From assembly GCA_947579665.1 (NCBI GenBank), contig OX388343.1, positions 92,484,254 to 92,548,253 on the forward strand: 64,000 nt of DNA, written 5' to 3'. Both the position numbers and the translations under genes were made by a program. Below are positions 37,279-50,262 of the stretch, in pieces. The first letter of the stretch is position 1. Every line of letters begins with the position of its first letter. Origin of the DNA: Sympetrum striolatum (lineage: Eukaryota > Arthropoda > Insecta > Odonata > Libellulidae). Under the pieces are notes generated by a model, which did not search any database, was not told the origin of the DNA, and saw nothing but the letters and a program-made list of their open reading frames with translations.

Positions 37279-40200
37279 ATGAAATTATTTGTAATCAATC
37301 AGAAAAAATTGTGGGACAAAAATGAGCGGAAATCAGGTATTCCTTCTAAAGTTATTGTTTCTACGCGTTGAAATTAACGTATCCGCTCTAATTTATATAA
37401 TACTAAAGTAGAATTGTTTCCAGGGTTCCGTCACCAAGAAAAGTTTTGTGCACTTATAACTGTGATATTTTTTATTGTGTGCGTTTTGGGTTACAGTACT
37501 CTTTATATGAGCGAGAGCTCTAGTATTTCGTATGTGCTCAATATTGATCATAAAAATGTGATACACTATGTTAGTGAAAAATATCTGAGCGTTGCTCTAG
37601 ATTCTTCAATTATTAAGAAGAAATGGAAGCACTTCGATATGGAGTGAGTTGATTTTCGCTGTAAGGAAGAATAATAATTTAATAAATGTGTCATTATTTA
37701 TTTTTGTTCTCGTGTTTATGTAGTTCTCCCGCATTATTAGCGTTAGCGTCTGCCCTTTCCCCAGCATATTTTAGGCTGGGAGGGACAGCTGCTGACTGTC
37801 TAATATTTGATTCTGAAATGTCTTTGATGAATTACGAATCCAGTTATGATAATACAGCCAATAATATGCCGGTAGATGGTGGATTATGTGCTTATAACGA
37901 AGAGAGTTGCGACAAATATAAAGAGAATTTCACAATGAGAGGTAATATTATATATATATATTAAAAAGTAATTGCTGGATGAAGTCCAGTATCAATTAGA
38001 TATGTAACAAGTGACATATTCAGGAGTGTAAAGGCTTTTTTTTTACATTCAGCGCATATCTTAAAAGAGAAAAATACATTGAATTTAAGAGCACATCTTT
38101 TACTTAAGGAAATCACAATTATGTAATTGTATACTTTTTAATTTTAGCATCAGATTGGCTAAAAGTCAATAGATTTCTCCAATCAGCTGGTCTAGATTTG
38201 ATATTTGATTTGAATGTGCTTCTAAGGAGAGGTGGTAATTGGGATCCCTCAAATGCTATAGAATTAATTCAATTCTCCAAGAAAAATGATCTTCATCTAT
38301 CGTGGCAACTCGGCAATGGTAAGTAAATCATAAAATCAAGTTGGAGTGCTTTTATGGGTCTTGATGAACAAAATGTTTTTTCAAAATGAATTTGATTTTC
38401 AGTGTTTATATAGGACGTTTATAAATTTCCCAGTGAAGGTCCACTTTTATACTATGAGAGGCAATAAAGCTTGTTTCTGGGAAATTTTTGAACAGTCCTT
38501 ACGTTAAAGACTTTAGTGAAAGAAGATTTAATGATTTCATTTTTTTTAGAACCAGATTCATTCCAGCTTGTGTTTAATAGGAACATATCAGGAGCTCAGC
38601 TAGCAAGAGATTTTATACAACTTCGTGCTATTCTAAATGATGTATACAAAAATAATGTTGGTCTATTGGTGGGTCCAGATATCACTCGAGCTGAACATCC
38701 TAGAACTCTCGTCTTCCTTGAGGATTTCATTGAAGAAATCAATATCAGTGGTGAAAGAATAATTGATGCTATCACTTGGCATCAGTAAGTTATTCTTATC
38801 TATTGTGCACAATATATGTAGGTTAAATCATGTAAATTAATAGAAGTAGTACACATATCTAAGAAATTATGTTATAACTTAATAAATACTCTTGGTAATT
38901 TTATTGCTAAGTTTTTCTTATCAGTAATTATCTGCTATTAAATTTTTAAATGAAAAATGTCTTTGTTTAGGCAAGATTGAAACTAACAAACAAACTAAAA
39001 CTGTAGCTGCACCTGAGATCTGGTTGAAAGCGAGAAATTTCTCAATGCGGCATTTACAAATCAATTCCCTTTTGGGGTTAGGAAATCTGTGATTTATCTG
39101 GAGTACCACCTTTTATTTCATGTATTGCATCTGTGTCGCGTATTGGTTGACTGATAGCCTACTTGATAAGGTACTTGGTTCTAGCGGAAAAGCTTCCATG
39201 TTTGATCCCTGTTCTTTGACTCTACTGTCTTTAATTTACATTTTTTCTTCAATAGATTATCCTGCAAAGCCATTTTAATGATTTATAGCTTATTATGTCC
39301 TGTCACAGTAGGATTTAATGCAGATCAACTGGATTTGCTAACTCCAAAAAGGGAGTGATTCGTGAATGCCACATTGAGAACCATCCCCTGCCAAATTTAA
39401 ACCAGATCTCTGGTTGCAGTTACCGTGTCCTCTCCTTGTAAGAAAAGTCTCCCCTCTTTGAATTCAATTTTTCGTGTCATTTCTGTTTTTAGGTTCTCAC
39501 TTTATATTTGTACATTTGCTTCTTTCCAGACATCTTCCAAAATTTAATACTTAAAGTAACACAAGATCATTCCATGCAATTTTGTACTTTATTATGCAGG
39601 TTTTTCTAATTCTATCCTGTAATGTAAAAATATGAAAATTGATGCTTGGTTACAAAAAAAAATTATTTTCCATTTTCAGTAAATTTGTAAACAATAAGTT
39701 TGGCAAAAATTTTATTTATTCTAATGATATAAATTCCATTTTGGGTGAATAAAAATGCTAGAATAATCAATAATAATCCTACGATAGTCATTTTGAGATG
39801 AACAGTTTCAGTTGCGTATTGTAAAGTAATAATCAATATTTGGAATGAAAATTTACGTTATGGTTTTATCCCTTCAGGTATTATTTTAGTGGTAAAGAAG
39901 CTGAGTTGAAAGACTTCTTTGATCTATCAAATTTCAATTTTCTTGGCGAACAAATAAATCGAATCAAAAATGTTGTATTAGAGACCTCTTCACAAAAGCT
40001 GCCATTATGGATAAGTGAGTTAATAAATATTTATCTTTTTCAACTGTAATAAAAAATGTTTTGAAATGGTAAAATTTTATACATTTCATGTTTATTGTGA
40101 AATGTTACATTCTTCAGCTGAAACCAGTGATGCTTATGGTGGAGGGACACCAAATTTCACAGATCGTTTTGTTGGAGGTTTCTTATGGCTTGACAAACTC

Positions 40201-41272
40201 GGCCTTGCTGCTTATCATGGCATCCAGATAGTGGTTCGACAAACTATTTTTGGTGGATCTTATTCATTGATTGATAAACTAATGAATCCTCTTCCTGTAA
40301 GTTCACGGAAGTTATAAATGAGCCAATATTTTATACTATTTCCAATTTAATTTAACTTACCAGCATGCTGCATTTATCTTTCAGTTTAATTTATGGAAAT
40401 ATGTCTTTATTTAATGTAAATAAATGTGAAATAGGCTCTTTTTACTATCTATGAGGAAAAAATCCCATGGTTCAAAGGTGTATCCAGATGCAAGCATAAA
40501 AATCCTCTCCATTTTCTATGATGCTTCCAAGCAAGCTCTAAATGCGTAATAAGCCATAATTTTTCTTTGCATTATTATTTTTCAGGACTACTGGTTGAGC
40601 CTTCTTCACAAGAAACTGGTTGGCATTAAGGTTTTGAGAGCAAAAATTAGCATTGATGAGGCAAATGACCGAAATTCAGCTGACGAAAATGTAAAAAAGT
40701 TGCGCTTCTACTGTCATTGTGCTGCATCTAAATCTGCTCCAAATGACAGTTCTGTAACGATATTTGGAATGAATCTTGGACTAGAAACAGCAAATATTGT
40801 TGTCAAAGGCATGGAAAATGCACTCTACAGAGATACATACATACTCCAAGGAGAAAATGGAGTTCAATCTAGGTGATTTTATTTCTCTAAGATTAACTTA
40901 GCTGTCACTAAGAAATGTTACTGCAGGGGTTATTGAAAAAGAAAGCAGCTAGAGACTGCATCACTTCTGCAACATCCTCATTGACATCGTTTTAAAATAT
41001 ATTTTTCATATTATTCCTATCCTTACAATGTAAACATTTTCAGATTTGATTCTAAATGTTGTGGCACAAAGATAATTTTCATTGACTGACAATGTTCATT
41101 TTTTATCAGGCATACTTTGCTAAATGGAAAGCGCCTGGAAATGATAAATGAATCCAAGCTACCCGAATTACAGCCAATTAGGGAAGAAAAGTCAGCTCCA
41201 ATCATTCTTCCACCCCATAGCATGGGGTTTTGGGTGTATGATGGAAGTGGATGGTCAACAGCATGTGTTTAA
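37279..41272 (+). CDS. Heparanase-like endo-beta-glucuronidase (GH79)
   Basis: Predicted to cleave heparan sulfate chains in the extracellular or lysosomal space. Nine exons: 37279-37336, 37424-37643, 37724-37941, 38148-38318, 38550-38784, 39878-40014, 40118-40296, 40586-40872, 41110-41272; 1,668 nt, 555 codons, all junction phases agree. An N-terminal hydrophobic segment (about residues 27-44, ALITVIFFIVCVLG) is a signal anchor or uncleaved signal peptide. Family landmarks follow in order: LSPAYFRLGGTAADCLIFD, the acid/base glutamate in GNEP (residue 223, split by an intron), TWHQYYFSGKE, the nucleophile glutamate in TETSDAYGGG (residue 348), GFLWLDKLGLAAYHGIQ and the C-terminal beta-domain ending STACV. 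Both catalytic residues are present and the length matches animal heparanases (about 540), so it should be active. The start was chosen because only this ATG gives the phase needed at the first 87-bp intron. Confidence 0.93.
39001..39424. repeat. Imperfect 100-bp inverted repeat around a tRNA-like SINE
   Basis: The arms 39001-39100 and about 39321-39424 are recognisably inverted copies (shared blocks such as AACCAGATCTC, ATGCCNCATTGAGAA, CTAACNCCAAAA). Between them, on the plus strand at about 39150-39232, lies a degenerate tRNA-like head: TAGCCTACTTGATAAGG (A-box region) and ATGTTTGATCCC (decayed B box). All lie in the heparanase intron 38785-39877. It could be one old element with long TIRs, or a SINE between two opposed repeat copies. 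Confidence 0.5.
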
Positions 41273-41417
41273 ATGATATTTAATCTGCAGTTGTCATTTC
41301 CTTTTTCTTGCTATCTGTTCTAATTGATGTAAGTCTTAATACTAATTCCCTGAAAATCTCTACAATCTGTGTTTGATGTCTCAAGCAGAAATTTGAATAC
41401 AATCATATATGTGCCAA

Positions 41418-41423
41418 AATAAA
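41418..41423 (+). terminator. Polyadenylation signal of heparanase gene
   Basis: AATAAA about 145 bases after the TAA stop, in an AT-rich 3' flank; overlapping AATAAATAAA. First good signal downstream. Confidence 0.6.
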
Positions 41424-43701
41424 TAAATTACATATATTTGTTATTAAAAATCTCTTTTGGTTCATTCTAATTCAGTGATTTCCTAAGTTGGAAAAACCAT
41501 TTCCATATAAGTGCTGGACTAATCTTAGGGGGACAAAAGGGCATCTTTATTATTTAGAAGATACTGTATTCTGTTTGGCATAACTTATGAACTGCTAATT
41601 ATTGATTTGGCAAATTGCATTTTGATTTTCTTGGGTTGTAGCTTGGGAAAGCACTTTTAACTGATAAAAATCATGGAAGAAAGAAGGTTCAAATGATCCC
41701 AGAGAAAAATATATGAGATGAAACAAACAGGTAATGAAGGAAAATGATTCCACTTAAGAGCCAATAATTCCAATCTCCTGTTTTCATTATTCTAAATATT
41801 TTTGAGACAATCTGCAGGGTCAATTTTTTATATGCATACTAACCACTATTACCTGCTTGCATTCCTTTCTTAATCTCCATTTCACTCAAAACATTTTCTG
41901 TCTGTATGGTTCCAAGAAATGTTTATTCTTTCATTAATTTACAGTCTGAAAATTAGTCAAAGATTATTATAAGGTTATTCTCTCTTATTTTATGGACTTT
42001 TGGTTATTGGCCTCTTCCATTTATTTGTATATTTTGTTTTCATTGGTCTAATTAGGGCATGCATGCATCAGTTCTTCTCATGTATATTAACTAGTTATAT
42101 CATCTGCAAATGCTTCATGTTAATTACCTACCTGGACACCATGATAGTTAAACTTTTTGAGTTCTCTTTGACCTCCAAAGCTAAATTGTTTACACTTCAA
42201 GGGAGTCCATCACTTAGTCTAAACCCCAAGTTCCCTCACATGTTTAATTTATTTTATTGTCCAATTTAATCTTTGCATGTGTCATCCAGGCATAATTCCA
42301 CTTGTCTTACCAACTTCCCAGAGGTACTAAATTCATTCTAAGTTTGAAAAAGGTTTTTCCTATGCATACCATGATGTGTTTTCTGAAAATTAACAAAAAT
42401 GCAAATCTTATTATATTTGCATACTTGCTTGAGATAGACATCTTAGAAGTAACTTATTAGAAAAATGATGCTATGGGAATGCAGTGGATTTTGGTATTTC
42501 TTCTAGTGATTATACTGTGTGAGAAATGATTTATTTTAAGAAAAAAGAAAAATAGTGGAACAATTTCTAGGCTGATGGTTAGGGTTTCATCTATTCCTTC
42601 TGTAGCTTGTGTTAGAACATATTCTTCAATATAATTTCCTGAACTATCTGCCTACTCTCTACTAAAAAGGGAATGGAATAGGAAGAAAGTAGACAATGTG
42701 AATGGTATTTTTATAATTGTAATTTGTTGCCCTTAAGTAATAAATTCTAAGAAAATACCTATTGAGTCAAAGAACTGAGTGTATTCTTTTTGCCCACAAA
42801 CCTCCTCTTCCTCTTCAGACAATAACTACCTTGTAATCAATACAAAAATTATGATTTCAATACCTTTAATTTTCACAAATCAAATATGGAATTTACAATT
42901 ATTCACACTGGTTTTACAAAAATTACACCATCTTTAAAACAAAGAGCATTAGTTGTAGTACTTTTAAGTTGTAAACCCTAATCCTTTTTTCTTTTACATC
43001 TATTTACACAGTAACAGTTACTTACTAAAATAATGACCGAGTATGCTGGATTAGCAGCATGCACATTCTAACCATCTTATTTAATTCTACACCCATAAAA
43101 TAAAAAAGTAACTTATGAAAGAATGATTTCAGTAAGCGAAGAGTTACTTTAGACACTATTCTTGGAAATTCACTTACTTATTTGTGGAACAAAATCTTTT
43201 TTTACTCCTGTTTCAAGGATGGGATGTCATACGCAGGGTTTACATTTAAAGTTATGACATGATCGACATTGAAAGGCAGCTACACATAAAAGATAAAGAT
43301 CCCTCCATACAGCACACAATAAATTCCTTAATTTTTTACAGAAAACAACTTTCCATTACTTTACATCAATTCTTAATTTGTACAGATTTTATATAAATAA
43401 TTATGTACACAAAATAAACAAATCTGTGACCACATGAAAATGTGAACTATATACTGGAATGTTGAAATAATACCAGTAAGTTACTAGTATTACCTTATCT
43501 TACAAAACTTTTAAAGGCAGAGCACAACGTATTTCCACAGCAATTAACATTCACAAAAGATTTTTAACTAAATTCGTTTGTTCGAGGAGTGACTATTAAA
43601 ATCCACTAACAACAGCAGATCATCTCTGTAAATATAACTATTATTTACTTTTGTGCCTCCTAGTACCAAGTAACAACATCAAAAAACCTTTCCAGAGTTC
43701 A
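41424..43701. other. Tail-to-tail intergenic region
   Basis: Lies between the heparanase 3' end and the Ac45 stop codon. Only 3' UTR sequence is expected. The minus-strand end of Ac45 mRNA could use ATTAAA at 43080-43085 or another weak signal. No ORF with recognisable similarity. Confidence 0.6.
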
Positions 43702-45548
43702 CTATTCTGCATTGGCAATTGTTATAGTTTTTCCCTTTGGATCGTCAAACCGATCCATGGTCCTGATGTCCATAATCATGGAGAGTCCCCATATCATAAT
43801 GAAGGCCAATAGCATAGTGACAAAGAGTCCAGATAAAATTGGAGCAGTGAAGAAGTAGATACAGTCATATCCATCTCCAAAAGCTATATTTTGACCCTCT
43901 TTCGGCATTGGCATTAGTCCTTGCAACTGAAAATTTAATAACAATAACCATTAAGTGTTCAACCAAAGAAACTACCGAAGCAAATTATGCCAAGTAAATT
44001 CTGTTCGCCAATTTACCTGGAAGCCCATGAATATCAGCTCGGTTGTATCCTTCTTGAAAGAGACAGCTTGTGAACAATGATATGAAAAGCCCATGGGTGC
44101 TTCTATAGACACATTTGGCGAAAGAGATGTTTTGTTGTTTCCTGTATCCAAATCCACATAAGGAGTTGACCAATAGCCGTTCTTCTTCGTAAATATAACA
44201 GTTATCTTCACGGTCTAAAAGACAAAATGTAAACAAATGTATTTTATAAAATATTTTTCAACAGTAGGCTGTGTGTATAATATATTGTCAGTAGTTGTGT
44301 AAGTGTGCAAATACAAGAAATAATTCCTTCAATGATAACTTTTTACGAATTGCAAGATGAGGGAAAATATGTTGTTCAAAGCTATTTATTAAATGACTTG
44401 AATACTAAGATATTAAAAGTTACCAGGTTCTGAAACATGGTGTATATGTTAGGGAGATCTTAGTTTAATGAAAATACACAAGTTACAATTTTCTCATTAC
44501 GAAGATTAATATCAAATAGTAGTATTGTAACACTCTTAAGGAAAATTTTGGAAGATATTTAGTATCAAATAACAAGTGATAATTTAATGTTTGATTACCT
44601 TACCTTTGAATAATTGATAACTAAGCTTGACTTGTTGCTACGATCATCCCACATTACAGAAGATTTATAAAATCCAGTGAGCACCGTTCCGTTGTTATCT
44701 TCAGTTATTAAATATGGATCGGACTTGGTATAGAGAAGGCCCGTGACTCCCAAACTGCCAGTTTTATTTGGGGTAAGAATAATATCTGAAGAATTATCTG
44801 CATCAGATAGTGCAAGCAAATTACGTGAAATTGATCTAACTTCTCTACCCCCGTCATCCTCGTAATCAAATGTGTTGGACGATTTTTCTCTCCCGTCAGC
44901 CTCATACCACGAGGAATGACCAGCAGTATAAACTAAGATGATTTCTCTATCTGCTTTCACTATATCATATACATCTCCTATAAGAGAATCATGTCTTCGG
45001 AGCATATCTGGTCGGTCTTCATTCGAGTTAGCGTCTTCCAAATCAACGTAGAGGACAACGCCTTTTGCAACTTCAGCTGCATCAGTTAACCAACTAGGTT
45101 TTTTACCAGAAGTGGTAATTTTCGAAACATCTTCAGATGAATATTTTACCCATTTAAATCCTGCTTCTTTAAGCCCTTCCAGCGCTTTTAGTGGTTGATG
45201 AATAGATGGGAAAAATATAGTGTTGGAAGATCTCGACTCATTTCCCAAGCGTGGAAATGACCCGTGGTCTTCTTCACTTGCCCAGCTAAAATCTTCTACG
45301 CTGAGACTTTCTTCAGCAAAGACCATCACTACTGGTAACTTGGTTATGTCTTCATTGCTGTTCACAACTTTCAGTATGTACCTTCTGAAGTCGTCGGAAC
45401 TCCATTTTGATAAACCAGTAACACCAATTTCATGCAAAGCATTGTCTGAAGAACGAATTAAAAGTACCGGAACATATTCTTTAGCTACAGAAAGTGCAAC
45501 GTAAGTTATGCATAGGAATGCAAAAGACCAGACAGAATTCGCAGCCAT
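43702..45548 (-). CDS. ATP6AP1: V-type proton ATPase subunit S1 (Ac45)
   Basis: Accessory subunit of the V-ATPase, a type I membrane protein of the secretory and endolysosomal system that helps pump assembly and sorting. Three exons: 44604-45548, 44017-44214, 43702-43926; 1,368 nt, 455 codons, both introns phase 0. A signal peptide (MAANSVWSFAFLCITYVALS, residues 1-20) opens a luminal domain with several N-glycosylation sequons (NSSD, NKTG, NNGT, NKSS, NVSI). The second exon carries the conserved membrane-proximal domain (KITVIFTKKNGYW...FSYHCSQ). The last exon codes one transmembrane helix (about residues 408-432, ILSGLFVTMLLAFIMIWGLS) and a short tail with the family motif MDRFDDPKGKTITIANAE. 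The start is the first ATG after an in-frame non-ATG extension and gives a proper signal peptide. The product appears intact. Confidence 0.95.
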
Positions 45549-46589
45549 TTCTGCTAATATCACATGCAATCATGTGATCAGTACAATCGATATGTACGAT
45601 ATATTAAGAAACCTATCGATACAACAGTAACTTTCTAAAGTCGATTTAAAGTTGGATAGGAACATATAGGAAGGATAAGAATAATTATAGTTTACGTTTA
45701 TGAATCTTCCTATAATTAATATTTCTAGTCATTTTAGTTAAATAGAATGATTAATTCAACATTTGTTTTCAAACCGCGGGAATTCAATATATTCTTAATT
45801 TTGAATGGAGAGAATAAGAAAGGAATAAAAGTCCCTTGCAATAGATCGAGAGGAATTATTTTTATGAAAATAGAAAGAAGAATCTTCTATGATTTGCTTA
45901 CGCGGAGATGAGACTCATGAAAAATGATGTTAGGATCTTTCTGAAACCATGATTTAGTATATACAAATACATTATCTATTAATAATACCTCAATTATACA
46001 ACCTTAATCCAATACAAAATTGTATTGGATTTTACAAGAAAGAATCAGTATTCCATCCATATATTTTATTACTTCGATTCATCTACAAGATTAAGTTATT
46101 AAATTAAAAAACTTTCACTGCCTTACTTCTTTAGGCTCCAACTATTCAGTAAAGCACACTAAATCACAACATAGTAATATCAACGGTAGTATGTATTCCA
46201 TTACTTTTCTAAAAGTATACATTACTGGCCTAAGTGGTATCTGGGTCTCCTGAGGATATAGGTTTGAATTGTGACAATTGAACACTCCCCTTGGGGGGCT
46301 ATTCTGGACATAGCTGTTGGTATGGATTGGACTCAATTGACTGTTCACTGAATATGTAAATCATCGCCTAGTTCATTCCTTTATTTTTTTAAACATTTCC
46401 TTTACCATTTCCTGTTTATATAAATTTATTCACTGGAAAATGTATATATAAGGATAGATATAGGTTGATCTACTGCCATCATTTGCAAACTTAAAAACTT
46501 TCAACCTCTTAAAACCAAATCAATCTTCATAATACATACCTTTGTGGTTTGTGCATTTATGTTCCTAGAATAGATTTACCAATCTTAAA
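45549..46589. promoter_or_regulatory. Upstream region of Ac45 gene
   Basis: About 1 kb of AT-rich sequence between the Ac45 start and the LINE remnants; it should hold the promoter and 5' UTR. No core promoter motif is clear. No other gene visible. Confidence 0.4.
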
Positions 46590-47293
46590 ATTAGTATCAC
46601 TGTAAAATGAACCATGTTTTACTTGATAATATCTCATGAGGGACATTACCATTTGAAAATTCATCAAACATTGTTACTGGTGACCCATAACTGCTTTTCA
46701 ATGAATTTACATAATTCCAAAAGAATTTTGTGTTAGTAGGAATAGAATTCTGTGCCTGTTTAACAAAATAATCATAATTTCTTCTAATTTTACTCTTAAA
46801 TCTACTACAGATTACACGAAATTCATCATAAAAGTGCTGTGATTCAAATATCTTATTTTGATCATGTAACTTTCTTTTAAGTGATAATAATCTGGTAAGT
46901 TTAATATTATAACAATAGGGAAATCTGGAATTGCCAATTCTTTTAACAGGTGTACATTCAGAAATTACACCATTAACAATTTCAACAAATTTACAGAATT
47001 TTTGTTCCATACTAAGCCCATAAAAAACTGAATCCCAATAGACTTCAGACAGTAGATAAATAGCTGGACATAATAGCTATTATCATCACAGTTCCTTAAA
47101 TCTAAATCCTCACAGTTAAAACTCTGATCATCATTGCACTTAATAAAGTTAAAATAAAAAATAGAACAGGATGGTAACCTTCAACAAATAATAATGCCTC
47201 TTCAGCCTTTTGGACCTCAATTTCAGATGAGGAGAAAACTAGATCCAAGATATCACAATGTGAATTATAGCAGAAATAACATCGCTTTAATGG
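46590..47293 (-). mobile_element. CR1/Jockey-like LINE remnant, 3' part
   Basis: Reading on the minus strand, 47290-47140 codes the end of an apurinic-type endonuclease (CDILDLVFSSSEIEVQ... then GYHPVLF, matching the LDLVFS...HPVL block of CR1/Jockey elements). 47010-46597 is open for 137 codons coding the linker to the reverse transcriptase (FPYCYNIKLTRLLSLKRKLH, ...FFWNYVNSLKSSYGSP). No reverse transcriptase core follows, so the copy is truncated. It is the continuation of 50263-50430. Confidence 0.75.
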
Positions 47294-49381
47294 TAAATAT
47301 CCTGGAATCTAGCAATAGAGTGCAGAGCTGCATGCAACCAGGCATGTCCCTGAGTGGCGGATAGGGGAACTGCTATCAGATACGATAGCTTGCCACATAA
47401 TGGCCCCGGATCAGCAGCGGCAGTGCATGAAGGGTGGCAGGTTAAATGTGGCTCCCTTAACTCTATTAAATAGCACAGAACCTAATGCCACACTTTGATA
47501 AGGTGTGCCTAAGCTAGGGTAGATGGAGCTCTTCAGCCTTGTAAGGCTATCCATCTAGGAGAAGGAAAACTCTGCACAGGGTACTTGGGGCCCTTGTGCA
47601 GATGACAGCCCCACTGGTAATAATTGATCATGGTGCCCACTGGAGTAAAATTATCCGAAGGTAAAATAGTCCTCCAATCAGACCTCTTGGTGAGGACTAC
47701 ATCAGTGGGGCAGAGTAAACTAAGAGACAGAGGATGGAAGATAGCAACATGGAATGTGAGAGGGCTGAATAAAATAGGAAAATTAGCTGAACTTTGTAAA
47801 GAGATGAAAAGAATGGCTACAAAAAATTAGGCATGTCAGAAACACACTGGGAGAATAAGGAATTTATATCTTCTCTAGAAGAAGGAGTTAATTACAGGAT
47901 ATAAAGATCAGGAAGTGATACAAAATGGAAAGGGGTAGGATTTATTGCGTAAGGTGAATTTATGAAATAGATCTAGGAAGTATGGAAGAAAGAGTGATGG
48001 TAATTTGATTGACGGAAAAGAAAAGAGAAGTATTGATTATACAAGTATAAGCACCAACTTCAGACACCACAGCAGAAGAACTATGTGAATTCTACAAAAA
48101 AATTAGAGAATACTATTAAACTAAAAAGAAACTTCAAAGATATTGATAATAATAGGAGACTGCAATGTCAAAATTGGGCAAGGAACAGAAGGACAGGTGG
48201 TTGGACCTTGGGGACTGGGAATAAGAAATGAGGGAGGAGATATATTAGTAGAATTTTTCTCCAAAAAGATTGAGTATATTGAATACTTGGCATGAACCAA
48301 TAAAATCAGCCAGACACACTTGGATATCCCCAGATGGTCAAGGAAAGAATCAGATTGATTACTATATAAAGATTGAAAATAAATATAAAAACTGTATTGA
48401 AAACAGCAAACCATGCCAGGAGCAGATTGCTAGTCAGATCATTATCCAGTAGTATGCAGAATAAATATTAAACTGAAGAAATGTGACAAAAAGCTGGATA
48501 AAAACAAAACTTGGAATCTAAAAAGAAATCATAGAGGATGTGACTGTTAAAGAAGAACGAGGAAAATACAGGAATGAGGGAAAGAAACCATGGATTACAC
48601 AATCCAATCTACAATTAATGGAAAAAAGAAGAATTTGAAAGGGAAGGAATACCGAGGAAAGAAATAAAGAAAAACTGCATACTGAAAAATCTAAAGAAAT
48701 TGAAGAGCTAGATAAAAACATGAAATTAATAAATTAGATCAATCAATTAAAGAAATTAGTAGGGCAGGAAAAATCATACTGAAGTGAATTAAAGTCAAAA
48801 ATGGGAAAACATTAGTGAAAGGAGAGGAAATACAAGAAAGATGGAAAGAGTATTGAAAAGAATTGTATGCAGAATGTGAAGTAGTAACAGATAATGAAGA
48901 AAATGAATGGGAAAAAGAAGTAAATAACTGCAATGCAAATTCACCTAAAAAAACTTCATAACATAGCAATAAATAAAATAAGCAGCAGGAATTGATAAAA
49001 TTCCTATTGAAATTTTTAGATATATGGACAAAGAATCAATTAGAAACTTAACAACACTTTTAAATGACTTATTCTGCAAAGGTATTTTACCAGAGGACTT
49101 CAGCAGAATAGGAATTATGATTCCAATTCAAAATAAAAAAATCCAATTGTGTGTGCAAAATATACAACAATAACTTTGGTTTTGCATGTATGTAAACTAC
49201 TACTAATGATAATTTCAGAGAGAATAAAGAAGAAAATTGAAGATAAAATAATGGATGATCAATACGGTTTTAGAGGAAAGAAAGGAACACAGGATGCTAT
49301 AAGGGAATGAAGACTAATTTTGGAAAAGAATCTAAAAGATAATAGATAGAATAAGAGTAGGATAGGGTAAGACAAGGCTGT

Positions 49382-49846
49382 ATGATACTTCTATTTAATC
49401 TAAACAGTGAAGAAGTTGTAGGGGAAGCATTAGAAGGGATGAAGGGTATATCTACTGGAGGAAGGAATTTTAACAATATAAGATATGCAGATGATATAGA
49501 GATCACAACATCTTCAAAAGAGGAATCACAGTTAGCAATGCAAAGAGTTTATGAAATGGGCAAAAAATTTGCATTGAAAATTAATACCAATAAAACAAAA
49601 GTAATGGTTGTGGCTAATAAAAAGAGCAATATTGACTGCAATATAAAAATTAATGACAAACCAATAAAAGAAGTCCAGCAGTTTAGATATCTTGGAAGTT
49701 TAATATCAAATGACAGGTTCTGCAATAATAAAGTAAAAATAAGAATTGCAATGGCAAAGGAAAGTTTTTTGAAATACAAGAAACATGAAATTAAAACCGA
49801 AAATGTTGAGGTGCTATGTTTAGCCAGTTTTCCTGTATGGGAGTGA
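49382..49846 (+). pseudogene. RTE reverse transcriptase fragment
   Basis: Longest open piece of the RTE element (154 codons). It contains the palm-domain YADD box followed by the helix and NTNKTKVM block, then FRYLGSLIS, a standard order in RTE reverse transcriptases. It is broken upstream and downstream by frameshifts. Confidence 0.85.
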
Positions 49847-49930
49847 GACGTGGACAATCTTAAAAAACATGGAAAAGAGAATAAATGCTTTGGCATATAG
49901 TTTGATAGAAAAATGCTGAAAGATAATTAG

Positions 49931-50245
49931 ATGGAAAAAATAACAAATGAAGAAGTTTGGAGAAGAATAGGAAGCAGGTATAGCCAATTGAATGAGTGGA
50001 AAGCAAGAAAGTGGAAATACATGGGACATATACTCTGGGGATCATCAGGGGAGAGAATTATGTTAGCGCTGGAGGGATGGACAATAAGGAAGAGAAAGAT
50101 GGGTAGACCAAGGATGGAATGGTTAGACATCATAAAAAACTGGACAAAAATTAAGAACAATGGAGGGTTGAAAAGGAAAGCAAGTAGAAAGCAAGAGTGG
50201 AGATCCATGAGAGCTGACCTTCTGATAGGAGAAGCTACCAATTGA
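49931..50245 (+). pseudogene. RTE C-terminal domain fragment
   Basis: 104 codons with the typical WKYMGHILWGS...RKRKMGRPRMEWLD and WRSMRADLL blocks that end RTE-clade proteins. It stops at TGA just before the ATTGATTGATAATGA tail. Confidence 0.85.
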
Positions 50246-50262
50246 TTGATAATGATAAATAT

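Larger units (their letters stand above)
47301..50255 (+). mobile_element. RTE-clade LINE, decayed
   Basis: About 2.95 kb bounded by a 7-bp duplication TAAATAT (47294-47300 and 50256-50262). In order: a 5' region with RTE-like leader; endonuclease pieces WKIATWNVRGLNKIGKL (about 47740-47800), GMSETHW (47830), GDCNVKIGQGTEG...GLGIRNEGG (48160-48240), WISPDGQGKNQIDYY (48320-48365); reverse transcriptase pieces AAGIDKIPIEIF (48980), DQYGFRGKKGTQDA (49258), RYADDIEITTSS with catalytic YADD (about 49480); C-terminal part KITNEEVWRRIGSR...MGHI...GRPRMEWLDII (49931-50245). The 3' end is ATTGATTGATAATGA, typical of RTE tails. Many stops and frameshifts make it non-functional. The family includes elements often misannotated as craniofacial development protein 2-like. 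Confidence 0.88.

Noticed and set aside
45549..45569. Upstream start for Ac45
   Set aside because: That codon is TTG; the ATG at 45548 directly opens a normal signal peptide.
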